In this document: piece by piece, positions 46,849-56,445 of the stretch
Layout of the letters: the number at the start of each line of letters is the position of its first letter
Numbering within the stretch: position 1 is the stretch's first letter
Assembly: GCF_003385115.1 (NCBI RefSeq)
Contig: NZ_QUNI01000001.1
Span: 434,001 to 498,000 of the forward strand
Origin: Flavobacterium aquicola
Lineage (GTDB): Bacteria; Bacteroidota; Bacteroidia; Flavobacteriales; Flavobacteriaceae
Direction: 5' to 3'
DNA: 64,000 bases
The notes under the pieces: generated by a model
The model's database searches: none
Seen by the model: the letters and a program-made list of their open reading frames with translations, nothing else
What the model was told of the DNA's origin: nothing
Program-made: the position numbers and the translations under genes

Positions 46849-48318
46849 TTATTTACCTTTTCTAATTTTTAAAAAAACATTATCCAAGGTTTGATTTATC
46901 TCTGGAGAGACGACAAATTTATAGTTAAAATAAACATACACCAAAGTCACTAAAATAGATTTTAGACCAATTGCAATAATGGGATTTATCGGAAACTTCC
47001 AAAAATAAAAAAGCAAAAATACACCAAATGTTATTCCGATAGAATGTACTGTCTGTGCTGTAAAGGGATATAGATGCATCCGCTTCACAACAAAAAACAA
47101 CTTAGCTATACTGTAACAGGTAATAGATAATAAAGTTGCAAATGCTGAGCCTATAATTCCATATAAAGGAATAAAAATCATATTTAATATAACTGTCAAA
47201 ACCACTAATCCTACTCCTAAAAACAAAACAGCACGATAATATTTTGAGTTAAAGATAATCGCATTATTATTGCCTAGTATCAAATCAAAATACTTAGAAA
47301 GCCCAATCATAAAAACAACTATAACACCACCACCGTATTCTTTTGGCATCATTTCATACAACTGACTAATATTTACAAAAATACAGAGCATTACAAATCC
47401 ACCTACAATCTGCAGATTTATTGATGTTTTTTTATATAAATCATTCAACTCGTCGTGTTTATTTTCGTGCATCAATTTTGCTGTAATAGGATATACAATT
47501 TGATGCATTGCCCTGCTTGGTACTGAAATAACCAATGCAATATAAGTCGCAACTGAATAAAAGGCAATATTTCCAATCTCCATATATTGATTAAGCATAA
47601 TTTTATCTCCGTCCAAAAGCAGATTAGCAACGCTGCCTGATAAAATAATATACGATGTGTATTCTAAGATTCCTTTTACGTTATGAGGGACTTTAAACTG
47701 GAAAACCGGTTTTTTAATCCGGAATGCATAAAACATAGTTGCCACAAAAGCAACAAAGTAAATACCAGCCGTCAAATAAATAAAATCGGTCACTGTAATA
47801 CATTTAAAATAAATCCCTAAAAGAGCTACTAACGAAAACAATCGTAAACCTACTTCTTTAATGAAATTTCCAAATACGGAATGCATATGAACTCTTGCCC
47901 AAGCATAAAAAATTTCGAAATAAGCCATACAAATCCCAATAAAAGGAATAAGCCAAATAAACTCTTTTACTATTGGATTTTTCTTGGTGACGAAAAAGGA
48001 AATTTGATCATAAAAAAACAAACCTATCAATATGATCAGGACGATTAATAAAATAGGAAATAATACAGTAAATGATAAAAACTCATTACGCTCTTTCTCT
48101 GTTTTGCATTGGGAATAAAACTTAACCAATGTATTTTGCATACCAATAGCAAATAAAGGCATTATTACATTGGCACAAGACAAAATATAATTAGACAAGC
48201 CATAAAATGTTTTACCTAAAATGGGAGGGAATAAAAAAAGAGTACTTATTCCTCCAATTGCAAACCCTATATAAGTTATTATGGTATTTTTTAAAGACTG
48301 ATTTAATACTATGCCCAT
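46849..48318 (-). CDS. Polysaccharide flippase, second Wzx/MATE-type protein
   Basis: 489 residues, about 14 hydrophobic segments. N terminus LKNTIITYIGFAIGGISTLFLFP and FYGLSNYILSCANVIMPLFAIG fit the Polysacc_synt family; later LDGDKIMLNQYMEIGNIAFYSVATYIA is a typical block. Last gene of a three-gene minus-strand operon (51-bp gap from the GT gene). It presumably flips a lipid-linked glycan distinct from that of the main locus, which has its own flippase at 21680. Confidence 0.88.
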   Translation of the reverse strand: MGIVLNQSLKNTIITYIGFAIGGISTLFLFPPILGKTFYGLSNYILSCANVIMPLFAIGMQNTLVKFYSQCKTEKERNEFLSFTVLFPILLIVLIILIGLFFYDQISFFVTKKNPIVKEFIWLIPFIGICMAYFEIFYAWARVHMHSVFGNFIKEVGLRLFSLVALLGIYFKCITVTDFIYLTAGIYFVAFVATMFYAFRIKKPVFQFKVPHNVKGILEYTSYIILSGSVANLLLDGDKIMLNQYMEIGNIAFYSVATYIALVISVPSRAMHQIVYPITAKLMHENKHDELNDLYKKTSINLQIVGGFVMLCIFVNISQLYEMMPKEYGGGVIVVFMIGLSKYFDLILGNNNAIIFNSKYYRAVLFLGVGLVVLTVILNMIFIPLYGIIGSAFATLLSITCYSIAKLFFVVKRMHLYPFTAQTVHSIGITFGVFLLFYFWKFPINPIIAIGLKSILVTLVYVYFNYKFVVSPEINQTLDNVFLKIRKGK

Positions 48319-48368
48319 TAATAGGAGTTTAAAGTTTAAGGAGTTAAAAAATTTAAAGCTTAAATATC

Positions 48369-49667
48369 TTAAATTTTTGAATTTATCAATTGTACCAATT
48401 CTCTGGTCAAATTCTTTCTAGAATATTTTTGCAAACCTACACCATACGATTGTAATTTCCCATCTAAAAACTGATTATAATAGGATATGATGCTGGTTTT
48501 TAGTTTTTCCTTCTCGTTATATTCAAAAAACACTCCTGTATTGGTTTCGGTAATAATAGCAGCAAAGTCAGAATCTTTTGGTCCAATGGCAATAATTGGT
48601 CTATTCGAGACCATGTATTCAAACAATTTACCTGGAATAATGCTTTTAGTTTCTTCAGAATCAATTTCGATAAGTAACAGAACTTGAGAATTTCTTTGAT
48701 TCGCAATGGCTTCCGAATGGGAAACATATCCTAAATTATTTAAGTAGGAATCCAAACCAAACTGCGAAATAGTATCTAATACTTCCTGACTGACAGCTCC
48801 AATTAATTTAAGCTCCAAATGTGATTTAAAATCAGGAATTTCATTAATTAATTCAACCAAAGACTCCCATAAAATAAGTGGATTTCGTTCTGAGAGAAAC
48901 GAACCAATATGTGCCAAACTAAATTTTGAATCCAAAACAATTTTCGTTGCTGGTTCTGAATCATAACCATTAGTAATGACCGTTATTCGCTTATTCGTAA
49001 TTGCTTCAAATTCTGTTTTTGTAGTTTTACTTGTTACGATAATCTCATCTGCAGTATTTAAAACCCTATATTCTAAAGCCTTGTGTTTTCTTTCGGCAGC
49101 TGTAGATAAACGAAGCGCTTTATGATATCCAATAGTTGTCCAAGGATCGCGAAAATCAGCAAACCAGGTAAGGTTTAATTTCTGCTTAAGTTCCATTCCA
49201 ATTAAATGCAGACTATGAGGCGGTCCAGAAGTTATAATACTATCAATATTATTTTCAATGATGTATTTTTCTAAATAAGCCACAGAGGGTTTAACCCAAA
49301 AAACACGAGCATCTGGAATGAAGAGGTTTCCCCGTATCCACAGTAACGTTTTATCTAAAAAAGTCTGCTTTTTTTGATTTGGTATAATACCTGAACTGAT
49401 TTTTTTGGTTTTATTTTTAGAAAAGATCGAAGCTAACTGATAAGGTTCAAAAATTTTATTTTTTAAAACAATTACTTTCTCCGAAACTTCCTTTTCTAAT
49501 TTTACATCAACAATTGGATAGGTTGGATTTTCAGGAACATAAACAATCGGCTGAATATCGAAATCAGGCAAATATTTGGCAAATTTAAGCCAGCGCTGCA
49601 CTCCTGGTCCTCCTGCTGGCGGCCAATAATAAGTAATAATTAGAATTTTTTTTGATTCTTGTTTCAA
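48369..49667 (-). CDS. Glycosyltransferase family 4
   Basis: 432 residues from a TTG start at 49667 (TTG-AAA-CAA-GAA). No ATG lies between it and the conserved N terminus ILIITYYWPPAGGPGVQRWL, so the TTG start is very likely. GT-B donor half: VITNGYDSE, FSLAHIGSFLSERNPLILWE, KLIGAVSQEVLD and LFEYMVSNRPIIAIGPKDSD. Similar to Bacteroidota transferases that often neighbour YfhO and flippase genes. Acts in the second glycan operon. Donor unknown. Confidence 0.88.
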   Translation of the reverse strand: MKQESKKILIITYYWPPAGGPGVQRWLKFAKYLPDFDIQPIVYVPENPTYPIVDVKLEKEVSEKVIVLKNKIFEPYQLASIFSKNKTKKISSGIIPNQKKQTFLDKTLLWIRGNLFIPDARVFWVKPSVAYLEKYIIENNIDSIITSGPPHSLHLIGMELKQKLNLTWFADFRDPWTTIGYHKALRLSTAAERKHKALEYRVLNTADEIIVTSKTTKTEFEAITNKRITVITNGYDSEPATKIVLDSKFSLAHIGSFLSERNPLILWESLVELINEIPDFKSHLELKLIGAVSQEVLDTISQFGLDSYLNNLGYVSHSEAIANQRNSQVLLLIEIDSEETKSIIPGKLFEYMVSNRPIIAIGPKDSDFAAIITETNTGVFFEYNEKEKLKTSIISYYNQFLDGKLQSYGVGLQKYSRKNLTRELVQLINSKI

Positions 49668-49724
49668 TTTTTTGTTTTGTTATTTACTTCAGAAAACACT
49701 CAAATGTATCTCTTAAGTACTTCT

Positions 49725-52148
49725 TTATTTTTTTCTCTCAACATACAGTCCGCCTACTAAAAGAAATAACATCCCAATGCAGCTAATTAATGTAATTGTA
49801 CCTCCAGTTTTCACCACTTGAGGATCAAACTTAAATTCGATACTATGTTTTCCTGCTGGAACAACAATTGCTCTCAATGCATAATCAGCTCTCATAATTG
49901 GAGTTTCTTTGCCATCAATTAAAGCTTTCCAGCCTTTTTCGTAATACATCTCAGAAAAAACCGCCAAACCTTCTTTTGAATTATTCGATGTATATTTTAA
50001 ATTATTAGACTGATATGAATCCAAAGTTATCTTTGCTAAGCTGTCTTTGGCGAAAGCCTTATTTTTAATAGTCTGAAAGTCATTTTCATTAATTACAGCC
50101 ACTTCTTTGGAATTAAACTTATCCAAACCTTTCATTTCTCCATCAGAATTTTTAACCAAATCCACTTTGCTGACAAACCAAGCATTTCCATTAGCATCCG
50201 GATTAATAATTGGCTGTTCCTTACCTTCTTTATCGGTCTGGATTACATACTTAACATTTAGCATATTTAGTATTTCCAAATTATTTTTTGCAATCTGGTA
50301 GTCGAATAACTGCTGCATTCTCTGCGGTTTCACAGCACTATACCCACCTATCGCTTTATGAAAATAAGATGTTCTTGCCTGCATCAGCCCCTGAATGTCA
50401 AACACACGGCAATTAGTTGGGTCTTGTAGAATTTGTGTATCAGCTGGCGTTTCCTGGAAAGGAACTTCTACATCTCTTGCGTTGATAAAATCTTTGTTGG
50501 AAACATAATTTTTATCGACAAAAAACAAATCGGCCACCATAAATAAACCTACCAGAATAATAGCTGTATTTTGAGCAATTTTATTTTTAATAAATAACCA
50601 TAAAGCCCCAGCTCCTATTATGATAAAAAATCCTGAACGCAATAAATCTGCACTATATAATGTTCTTCTATCTTCTTTAATTGCATCAACAAAATTAGGA
50701 CCATAGGTTTGTAATAAAGTATCATCACCTGCACCTGAAAAACTGAACATACTTTTGCATAAAAACAAAAATATAATCAACCCCAAGCCTACTCCTGCAG
50801 ATTGAAGCAGCGGTTTTAACTGTTTCTCTTTTTCCAATTTAAAAAAGGATTGCAATCCCATAATGGCCAGCACAGGAAAACACAATTCCAAAATAACCTG
50901 AATGGAAGATACTGCCCTAAATTTATTATACATAGGAATATAATCGATGCAAAAATCAGTCAGTAAAGGGAAATTTTTACCCCACGATAGAATTAATGAT
51001 AGAAAAGCTCCTCCTAAAAAAACATATTTAATTTTTCTTTCGTCAGTAAATAAAGCCAAAACACCTAAAAAGAAAACTACAGCTCCAATATAAGCCGGAG
51101 CAGAAACAATTGGCTGGTCTCCCCAATAAGTCGGCATTCCCCCCTTAGCATATTCAATAGCCTGCTCTTGTGAAATATATTGTCCTTCTCCTACTTGTTG
51201 CTGCTGCAAAAAATCAACAATTTTTGAATCTTCACTCAAACTCTCATTATTAGACCCACCAAAGAGTCGAGGAGCGATCAAATTGAAACTTTCAGCAAGT
51301 CCATAACTATATTCCGTTATATAATCATAGGTCATTGCCATATCGGTCACCTTTTTAGACCCATCCGGATTGAAGCTCAAATCACTTTTTCCGCGAGTAC
51401 TATAAGCTGCATATTCGGCTGTTGCCAATAAATTACCTGCATTCGAACCAATAGCCAGTATTCCTGCTCCAAAAAGTGTTCCTATAGAAAGCAATAAAGG
51501 TTTATATTCTTTTGATTTAACACCTTCATATATAAAATAACCAGAAAGAATCAGCAGTAATATCAATAAATAAAAAGTCATTTGAAAGTGATTTGCATTG
51601 ACTTCTAATGCTACAGCAAACATAGTAAGCAAACCTCCCCAAATATATTTTCGCTGAAAAACCATTATAAAACCTGCAACGACCATTGGCATATAAGCTA
51701 TAGCATGCGCTTTGGCATTATGCCCTACACCTAGTATAATAATCAAATAGGTAGAGAAACCAAAAGCAACCGCTCCGAAAAAAGCCTTTAACGGATCGGC
51801 TTTTAAAACCAGCATTAATATGTAGAAACTTAAAAAGTACATAAATAAATAATCCGCCGGACGTGGTAAAAAACGCAGTACATCGTCTATAGCACCAACA
51901 TAATCATGAGGATATTTTGCTCCCAATTGATAAGTTGGCATTCCTCCAAAAGCGGAGTTCGTCCAATATGGTTCTTCATGATGTGCCGCTCTAAAGTCAT
52001 TTTGTTCTTTGGCCATTCCCGTATATTGGGCAATATCTGATTGAAAAATTTGTTTTCCCTGGAGAACCGGAAAAAAATAAAGTGTAGAAACGAGAACAAA
52101 ACCAAGTATGGCTAGTGCGTGCGGAAAGAACTTTTGAAGTTGCTTCAT
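49725..52148 (-). CDS. YfhO-family multi-pass membrane protein
   Basis: 807 residues with about twelve membrane helices and a large C-terminal soluble domain. HALAILGFVLVSTLYFFPVL, FQSDIAQYTGMAKE, AFGGMPTYQLGAKYPHDYVG and the C-terminal FSEMYYEKGWKALIDGKETP followed by ADYALRAIVVPAGKHSIEF are characteristic of the Bacteroidota YfhO/GT-C type. In Gram-positives YfhO glycosylates lipoteichoic acid; in Bacteroidota the substrate is not settled. First gene of the minus-strand operon, 57 bp before the GT4 gene. Confidence 0.92.
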   Translation of the reverse strand: MKQLQKFFPHALAILGFVLVSTLYFFPVLQGKQIFQSDIAQYTGMAKEQNDFRAAHHEEPYWTNSAFGGMPTYQLGAKYPHDYVGAIDDVLRFLPRPADYLFMYFLSFYILMLVLKADPLKAFFGAVAFGFSTYLIIILGVGHNAKAHAIAYMPMVVAGFIMVFQRKYIWGGLLTMFAVALEVNANHFQMTFYLLILLLILSGYFIYEGVKSKEYKPLLLSIGTLFGAGILAIGSNAGNLLATAEYAAYSTRGKSDLSFNPDGSKKVTDMAMTYDYITEYSYGLAESFNLIAPRLFGGSNNESLSEDSKIVDFLQQQQVGEGQYISQEQAIEYAKGGMPTYWGDQPIVSAPAYIGAVVFFLGVLALFTDERKIKYVFLGGAFLSLILSWGKNFPLLTDFCIDYIPMYNKFRAVSSIQVILELCFPVLAIMGLQSFFKLEKEKQLKPLLQSAGVGLGLIIFLFLCKSMFSFSGAGDDTLLQTYGPNFVDAIKEDRRTLYSADLLRSGFFIIIGAGALWLFIKNKIAQNTAIILVGLFMVADLFFVDKNYVSNKDFINARDVEVPFQETPADTQILQDPTNCRVFDIQGLMQARTSYFHKAIGGYSAVKPQRMQQLFDYQIAKNNLEILNMLNVKYVIQTDKEGKEQPIINPDANGNAWFVSKVDLVKNSDGEMKGLDKFNSKEVAVINENDFQTIKNKAFAKDSLAKITLDSYQSNNLKYTSNNSKEGLAVFSEMYYEKGWKALIDGKETPIMRADYALRAIVVPAGKHSIEFKFDPQVVKTGGTITLISCIGMLFLLVGGLYVERKK

Positions 52149-52300
52149 TAATAAGATTTTAGATTTTGGATTAACGAATTATGATTTCAGATTTAAGTCT
52201 CTAATATTTTGACAACGATTTTCTAATTAGCAATATTAATAATTAATCATTTCAGATTAAGTGAATGCACCGAAAAATTTTCTTGATGTATAAAAGATCT

Positions 52301-52337
52301 GAAATCGTTAATCAATAATTTGAAATCATTAATCAAT
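52301..52337. repeat. Short direct repeat at the end of the DUF4834 gene
   Basis: GAAATCGTTAATCAAT (52301-52316) and GAAATCATTAATCAAT (52322-52337), one mismatch, 21-bp period. The second copy includes the stop codon region of the minus-strand gene. Possibly slippage in A+T-rich DNA. Confidence 0.45.
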
Positions 52338-52613
52338 TTCTTCATAATCAACATAATCTCCCACTTTTTTAGTTTCACGAGGATTCTTATTGTTTGCAGT
52401 GTCGATTATAATCTCGTCATTATTTGACGTTTTACGCCATGAAGATTGCTGCTGTTGCTGCGAATATTGCTGCTGAAAATTTTGTCCCGCTTTTTCTACT
52501 ACCTTTTTTACTACTACGGGCAAAAACAACCGAACCAAAAATTTAAAAATATAATAGAAGGCAATCATAAAAAACACCATTTCTATAAAACCTGAAAAAG
52601 AGGCTGTTTGCAT
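52329..52613 (-). CDS. DUF4834 family small membrane protein
   Basis: I take the ATG at 52613 (94 residues: MQTASFSGFIEMVFFMIAFY...); an upstream ATG at 52763 would add 50 residues that do not fit the family. One membrane helix (about 8-28), then FLVRLFLPVVVKKVVEKAGQ, a glutamine-rich stretch (QQQYSQQQQQ) and an acidic end VGDYVDYEEID, exactly the layout of DUF4834. Function unknown. It precedes the YfhO gene on the same strand (180-bp gap) and is divergent from the helicase gene. Confidence 0.8.
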   Translation of the reverse strand: MQTASFSGFIEMVFFMIAFYYIFKFLVRLFLPVVVKKVVEKAGQNFQQQYSQQQQQSSWRKTSNNDEIIIDTANNKNPRETKKVGDYVDYEEID

Positions 52614-52988
52614 AATCAAATAATTTTTAGGCAAAATTAATAAATCAATATTGAAACTAGGGAGCAATTTGAAAATATCATTCTTAAATAAATGATAAAA
52701 TAAAGACAAAATTGTCCAAAAAAGGAATAAAAAATATTTCCTGCAATACAAATCCATTTTCATTCAGAGTCTATGCATCTAAAAGACAGTTTCTAAGATG
52801 ATTTTTTTAACAAAAACACCCTAATGACGACATAATTTCACAGCAAAAATCAATTTCTAAAAATATAAAGTGATTTCAAAAAACATAATTAACTGATTAT
52901 CAAATAACAATAAAAACATTTTTCTTCGAATTGCATTAGTTTATATGAATTATAAACAGTAATTTTGCACCCTATTTTAAAAATACAT
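52614..52988. other. Divergent promoter region between DUF4834 and DEAD-box helicase genes
   Basis: 375 bp. It carries the TAATTTTG box at 52960-52967 for the helicase. No other gene or strong hairpin was seen. The in-frame upstream extension of the DUF4834 gene falls here but is judged non-coding. Confidence 0.5.
52960..52967 (+). promoter_or_regulatory. Candidate -7 element of the helicase gene (TAATTTTG)
   Basis: TAATTTTG fits TAnnTTTG and lies 21 bp upstream of the ATG at 52989, giving a short 5' leader. A TTG at 52931-52933 is 26 bp away, longer than the usual spacing, so the -33 part is doubtful. Confidence 0.35.
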
Positions 52989-54905
52989 ATGAATAAATTT
53001 GAACAATTAGGATTGAATGAATCGTTACTGAAGGCGATTATCGATCTAGGATTTGAGAATCCGTCAGAAGTACAGGAGAAAGCGATTCCCCTATTATTGG
53101 AAAAAGACACAGATATGGTTGCGTTGGCTCAGACAGGGACAGGGAAAACGGCAGCTTTCGGTTTTCCGCTAATCCAAAAAATTGATGCCGACAACAGAAA
53201 TACACAAGCATTAGTTTTATCGCCTACAAGGGAGCTTTGTTTACAGATTACCAACGAACTTAAAAACTACTCAAAATACGAAAAAGGTATTAATGTGGTA
53301 GCAGTTTACGGCGGGGCTAGTATTACAGAGCAAGCCAGAGAAATTAAAAGAGGAGCGCAAATCATTGTAGCAACTCCAGGAAGAATGCAGGACATGATCA
53401 ACAGAGGTTTGGTAAACATCAAAAACATAGACTATTGTGTTCTTGACGAAGCTGACGAAATGCTGAACATGGGATTTTATGAGGACATCGTATCTATTTT
53501 ATCAGATACTCCAGACGAAAAAAGTACTTGGTTATTCTCTGCAACTATGCCGCAGGAGGTTGCCCGAATTGCAAAACAATTCATGAGCGAACCATTAGAA
53601 ATTACTGTTGGAGCCAAAAACTCTGGTTCAGCAACAGTTTCTCACGAATTTTACTTAGTAAATGCACGTGACCGTTACGAAGCTTTAAAGCGTATCGCCG
53701 ATGCTAATCCAGATATTTTCTCTGTGGTTTTCTGTAGAACAAAACGTGATACACAAGCTGTAGCTGAAAAATTAATCGAAGATGGATACAGCGCTGCTGC
53801 ATTGCACGGAGATTTATCTCAGGCACAGCGTGACGGAGTTATGAAATCTTTCCGTGGAAGACAAATTCAGATGCTTGTTGCTACTGACGTTGCTGCTCGT
53901 GGAATTGACGTTGATAACATTACTCACGTAGTAAACTATCAATTACCTGACGAAATTGAAACATACAATCACCGTTCAGGACGTACTGGTAGAGCAGGAA
54001 GATTAGGAACTTCTATCGTAATTGTTACTAAAAGCGAAATCCGCAAGATTTCTGCCATCGAAAGAATCATCAAACAAAAATTCGAAGAAAAATCAATCCC
54101 ATCTGGAATTGAAATCTGCGAAATCCAATTATTGCACTTAGCAACGAAGATTAAAGACACTGAAGTTGATCACGAAATTGACAACTATCTTCCAGCAATC
54201 AACAATGTTCTTGAAGATTTATCAAAAGAAGAATTGATCAAGAAAATGGTATCAGTAGAATTTAACCGTTTCATCAATTATTACAAGAAAAACAGAGATA
54301 TCTCTTCTCAATCTGCTGGTTCAGAAAGACGTGACCGCGGTGATGACAGAGAACCAAGAGGAAACAATAACGGCGGCGCGACAAGATATTTTGTAAACAT
54401 CGGTTCAAGAGACAATTTCGATTGGATGTCATTAAAAGACTACTTGAAAGAAACATTAGACTTAGGACGCGATGACGTTTTCAAAGTAGATGTAAAAGAA
54501 GGTTTCTCTTTCTTTAACACAGATCCTGAGCACACTGATAAAGTGATGGAAATATTGAACAACGTACAATTAGAAGGACGCCGTATCAATGTTGAAATCT
54601 CTAAAAATGACGGTGGCGGAAGACGTGATCACAACGGAAGAAATTCTGGAGGCGGTTTCGGCGGAAGAAGTTCAGCTCCTAGAAGAGAAGGAAATTTTGC
54701 ACCAAGAAAAGAAGGCGGATTTAGAAGCGACAGAGGTTCTGCTCCTAGAGAAGGCGGTTTCAGATCTGAAAGAAGCTCATCACCAAGAAGAGAAGGCGGT
54801 TTTTCATCTGACAGAGGTTCAAGAGACGGTTCATCAGAAAGAGCGCCAAGACGTTCTGAAAGTTTTGGTGATTCATCAAGACCAAGAAGACCGAGAAGAG
54901 ACTAA
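52989..54905 (+). CDS. DEAD-box ATP-dependent RNA helicase with DbpA-like RNA-binding domain
   Basis: 638 residues from the ATG at 52989 (an ATG at 52965 would sit on the -7 box). Motifs: Q motif near the N terminus (FEQLGLNESLLKAI), AQTGTGKTAAFG (I), PTRELCLQI (Ia), VLDEADEMLNMGF (II), FSATMPQEV (III), then FCRTKRDTQAV, TDVAARGIDVDN and YNHRSGRTGRAG. Residues about 465-545 form a DbpA-type RNA-binding domain (RYFVNIGSRDNFDW, RRINVEISKNDG). The tail is low-complexity, rich in Arg, Gly and Ser with repeats of PRREGGFRSDRG type. Likely acts in ribosome assembly or cold adaptation. Confidence 0.95.
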   Translation: MNKFEQLGLNESLLKAIIDLGFENPSEVQEKAIPLLLEKDTDMVALAQTGTGKTAAFGFPLIQKIDADNRNTQALVLSPTRELCLQITNELKNYSKYEKGINVVAVYGGASITEQAREIKRGAQIIVATPGRMQDMINRGLVNIKNIDYCVLDEADEMLNMGFYEDIVSILSDTPDEKSTWLFSATMPQEVARIAKQFMSEPLEITVGAKNSGSATVSHEFYLVNARDRYEALKRIADANPDIFSVVFCRTKRDTQAVAEKLIEDGYSAAALHGDLSQAQRDGVMKSFRGRQIQMLVATDVAARGIDVDNITHVVNYQLPDEIETYNHRSGRTGRAGRLGTSIVIVTKSEIRKISAIERIIKQKFEEKSIPSGIEICEIQLLHLATKIKDTEVDHEIDNYLPAINNVLEDLSKEELIKKMVSVEFNRFINYYKKNRDISSQSAGSERRDRGDDREPRGNNNGGATRYFVNIGSRDNFDWMSLKDYLKETLDLGRDDVFKVDVKEGFSFFNTDPEHTDKVMEILNNVQLEGRRINVEISKNDGGGRRDHNGRNSGGGFGGRSSAPRREGNFAPRKEGGFRSDRGSAPREGGFRSERSSSPRREGGFSSDRGSRDGSSERAPRRSESFGDSSRPRRPRRD

Positions 54906-54926
54906 TACATTTAGCGATTCAAATAT

Positions 54927-54959
54927 AAAATCTCCCGAACAATCGGGAGATTTTTTTTT
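54927..54959 (+). terminator. Rho-independent terminator of the helicase gene
   Basis: Perfect 12-bp stem AAAATCTCCCGA (54927-54938) / TCGGGAGATTTT (54943-54954), loop ACAA, followed by more T. Confidence 0.94.
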
Positions 54960-55155
54960 GACACCAGCTTATTCATTGCTTTGAAAAGCCATTTAAACTA
55001 TTTATATTATTTTAAGTCTAAAAAAATAACTAACAACGTTAAATTCCACTGCAGAATGATATAAAAAATTACAGATTGTTAATTTTCTTATAATTATAAA
55101 GGAACAACAAAATATTTAATGCCGTTTTACTACTTTTAAACTTTTAAATCAGTTT

Positions 55156-55923
55156 ATGAAATATATTATACTTTTTTTATTCTTTGTTGCCTCACTAAAT
55201 TCAGTTGCCCAAACCACTGAAATCCCTACAAAAATCTCTGGCACTATCATTACCGATAACACTGGCACACCCTTAGCTGATGTTAACATTATTAATATCA
55301 ATCAAGTAACAGGAACAACAACAGACAATAAAGGTCATTTTGAACTTGCAGTAACACAAAGCGATACATTACATATTACTCTTCTTGGATTCGAATCTTT
55401 GCGCGTTCGTGTAACGAATGACTGGATAAAAAATAAAACAACAACAATCCAGCTTACCCAAAAAGCAATTCCATTAAATGAAGTAGTCATAAGTCCTTAC
55501 TACCTAACGGGCTATCTGGAAATTGACGCCAAATTAATCCCAATAAAAGAAGATTTCCGTTATAGCATTTCGGGCCTAGGTCAAGGCTACGAAGCTGGAC
55601 AATATGCTCCCGAAGCATTTGGAAAAGTATTAGGATCCATTTTCAATCCAGCAGACATGCTTTATAATTTTTTCGGAAAAAGACCGCAACAGCTCAAAAA
55701 ACTCCGTGAAATGCGAAAGGATGATACTGTTAGAAAATTATTAGAAACAAAATATGACCGCGAAACTATAACATTACTTCTAGGAGTATCTCAAAGTGAA
55801 ATTGCCGAAATCTTAAACCGATGCAGTTACTCTGAAGCCTTCATAAAATCTGCTAATGATCTCCAAATAATGGACGCAATAAGCGGCTGTTATGAACAAT
55901 ACAAAATCTTAAAAAAGAAATAA
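55156..55923 (+). CDS. Secreted/periplasmic CarboxypepD_reg-like domain protein
   Basis: 255 residues with signal peptide (YIILFLFFVASLNSVAQ). Residues about 25-110 are a carboxypeptidase-regulatory-like beta-sandwich: ISGTIITDNTGTPLADVNI, TTTDNKGHFELAV and LHITLLGFESLRV. The rest (about 120-255) is helical (LKKLREMRKDDTVRKLLE, YDRETITLLLGVSQSEI) and typical of Bacteroidota envelope proteins with this N terminus. No TonB-dependent receptor barrel follows. Single gene between two hairpins. Precise role unknown. Confidence 0.82.
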   Translation: MKYIILFLFFVASLNSVAQTTEIPTKISGTIITDNTGTPLADVNIININQVTGTTTDNKGHFELAVTQSDTLHITLLGFESLRVRVTNDWIKNKTTTIQLTQKAIPLNEVVISPYYLTGYLEIDAKLIPIKEDFRYSISGLGQGYEAGQYAPEAFGKVLGSIFNPADMLYNFFGKRPQQLKKLREMRKDDTVRKLLETKYDRETITLLLGVSQSEIAEILNRCSYSEAFIKSANDLQIMDAISGCYEQYKILKKK

Positions 55924-56445
55924 TAAGCAAATAGCAAAATTAATTATTTGGGCGTGCCATCATAAGGAAAAGAGACCTACTCATCGCAACTGTGAGTAAG
56001 TCTCTTTCCTGTATGGTACGGGCTCCGCTACATCGGTAGCTTGCTCCTATACCTCACGTAAACAACTTTAGCATAAAACAAAACAACTTTTAACTGAATT
56101 CTGCAATCCATATACTCAAACTAAACACCTCCATAGTACCGCTTCCAACTCCCTCACATCTTATATCTTTTAATGCAAAATTTTAAATTATACTTTTTAT
56201 AGTATTATATTTATGATATTTCAAGAATCAAAAGCATTTAATAAATCAAATCTTATATATATTTGCACAAATAGAATGTAAACTATTAATGGTTTAAGAT
56301 TTTCAAGAAACCGATAGCTTTACCAGAAATTGAAAACATATTACTTCTGAATGGGTTTTTTGAAAATTATTTACAGCTAAAAAAATGAGACATGAAGTAA
56401 AAAAATATAAAAATTAAATTTTAAAACATCTATTCTTTTTACTTT
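55924..56445. other. Intergenic region with long hairpin element
   Basis: 522 bp. The first third holds the imperfect hairpin element at about 55950-56040. The remainder is A+T-rich, with no gene; it should contain the promoter of the large secreted protein gene at 56446. Confidence 0.5.
55950..56040. repeat. Long imperfect hairpin, possible dispersed intergenic element
   Basis: Inner stem GGAAAAGAGACCTACTCA (55966-55983) pairs with TGAGTAAGTCTCTTTCC (55993-56009), one bulge and one wobble. Outer stem CGTGCCAT (55953-55960) pairs with ATGGTACG (56013-56020), one wobble. A small hairpin GCTAC-ATCG-GTAGC (56027-56040) follows. The edge words GGGCGTGCC and ACGGGCT are more G+C-rich than the surroundings and resemble, from memory, repeated intergenic sequences of Bacteroidota. 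It lacks a T run, so it is not a classical terminator, though it may attenuate transcription. Confidence 0.65.

Noticed and set aside
52614..52763. N-terminal extension of the DUF4834 protein
   Set aside because: The family begins at the MQTASF methionine; the extra 50 residues have no counterpart and lie in the divergent promoter region.
54589..54984. 131-codon plus-strand frame overlapping the helicase tail
   Set aside because: It arises because the Arg/Gly/Ser-rich low-complexity tail stays open in the +1 frame, and it runs through the terminator.
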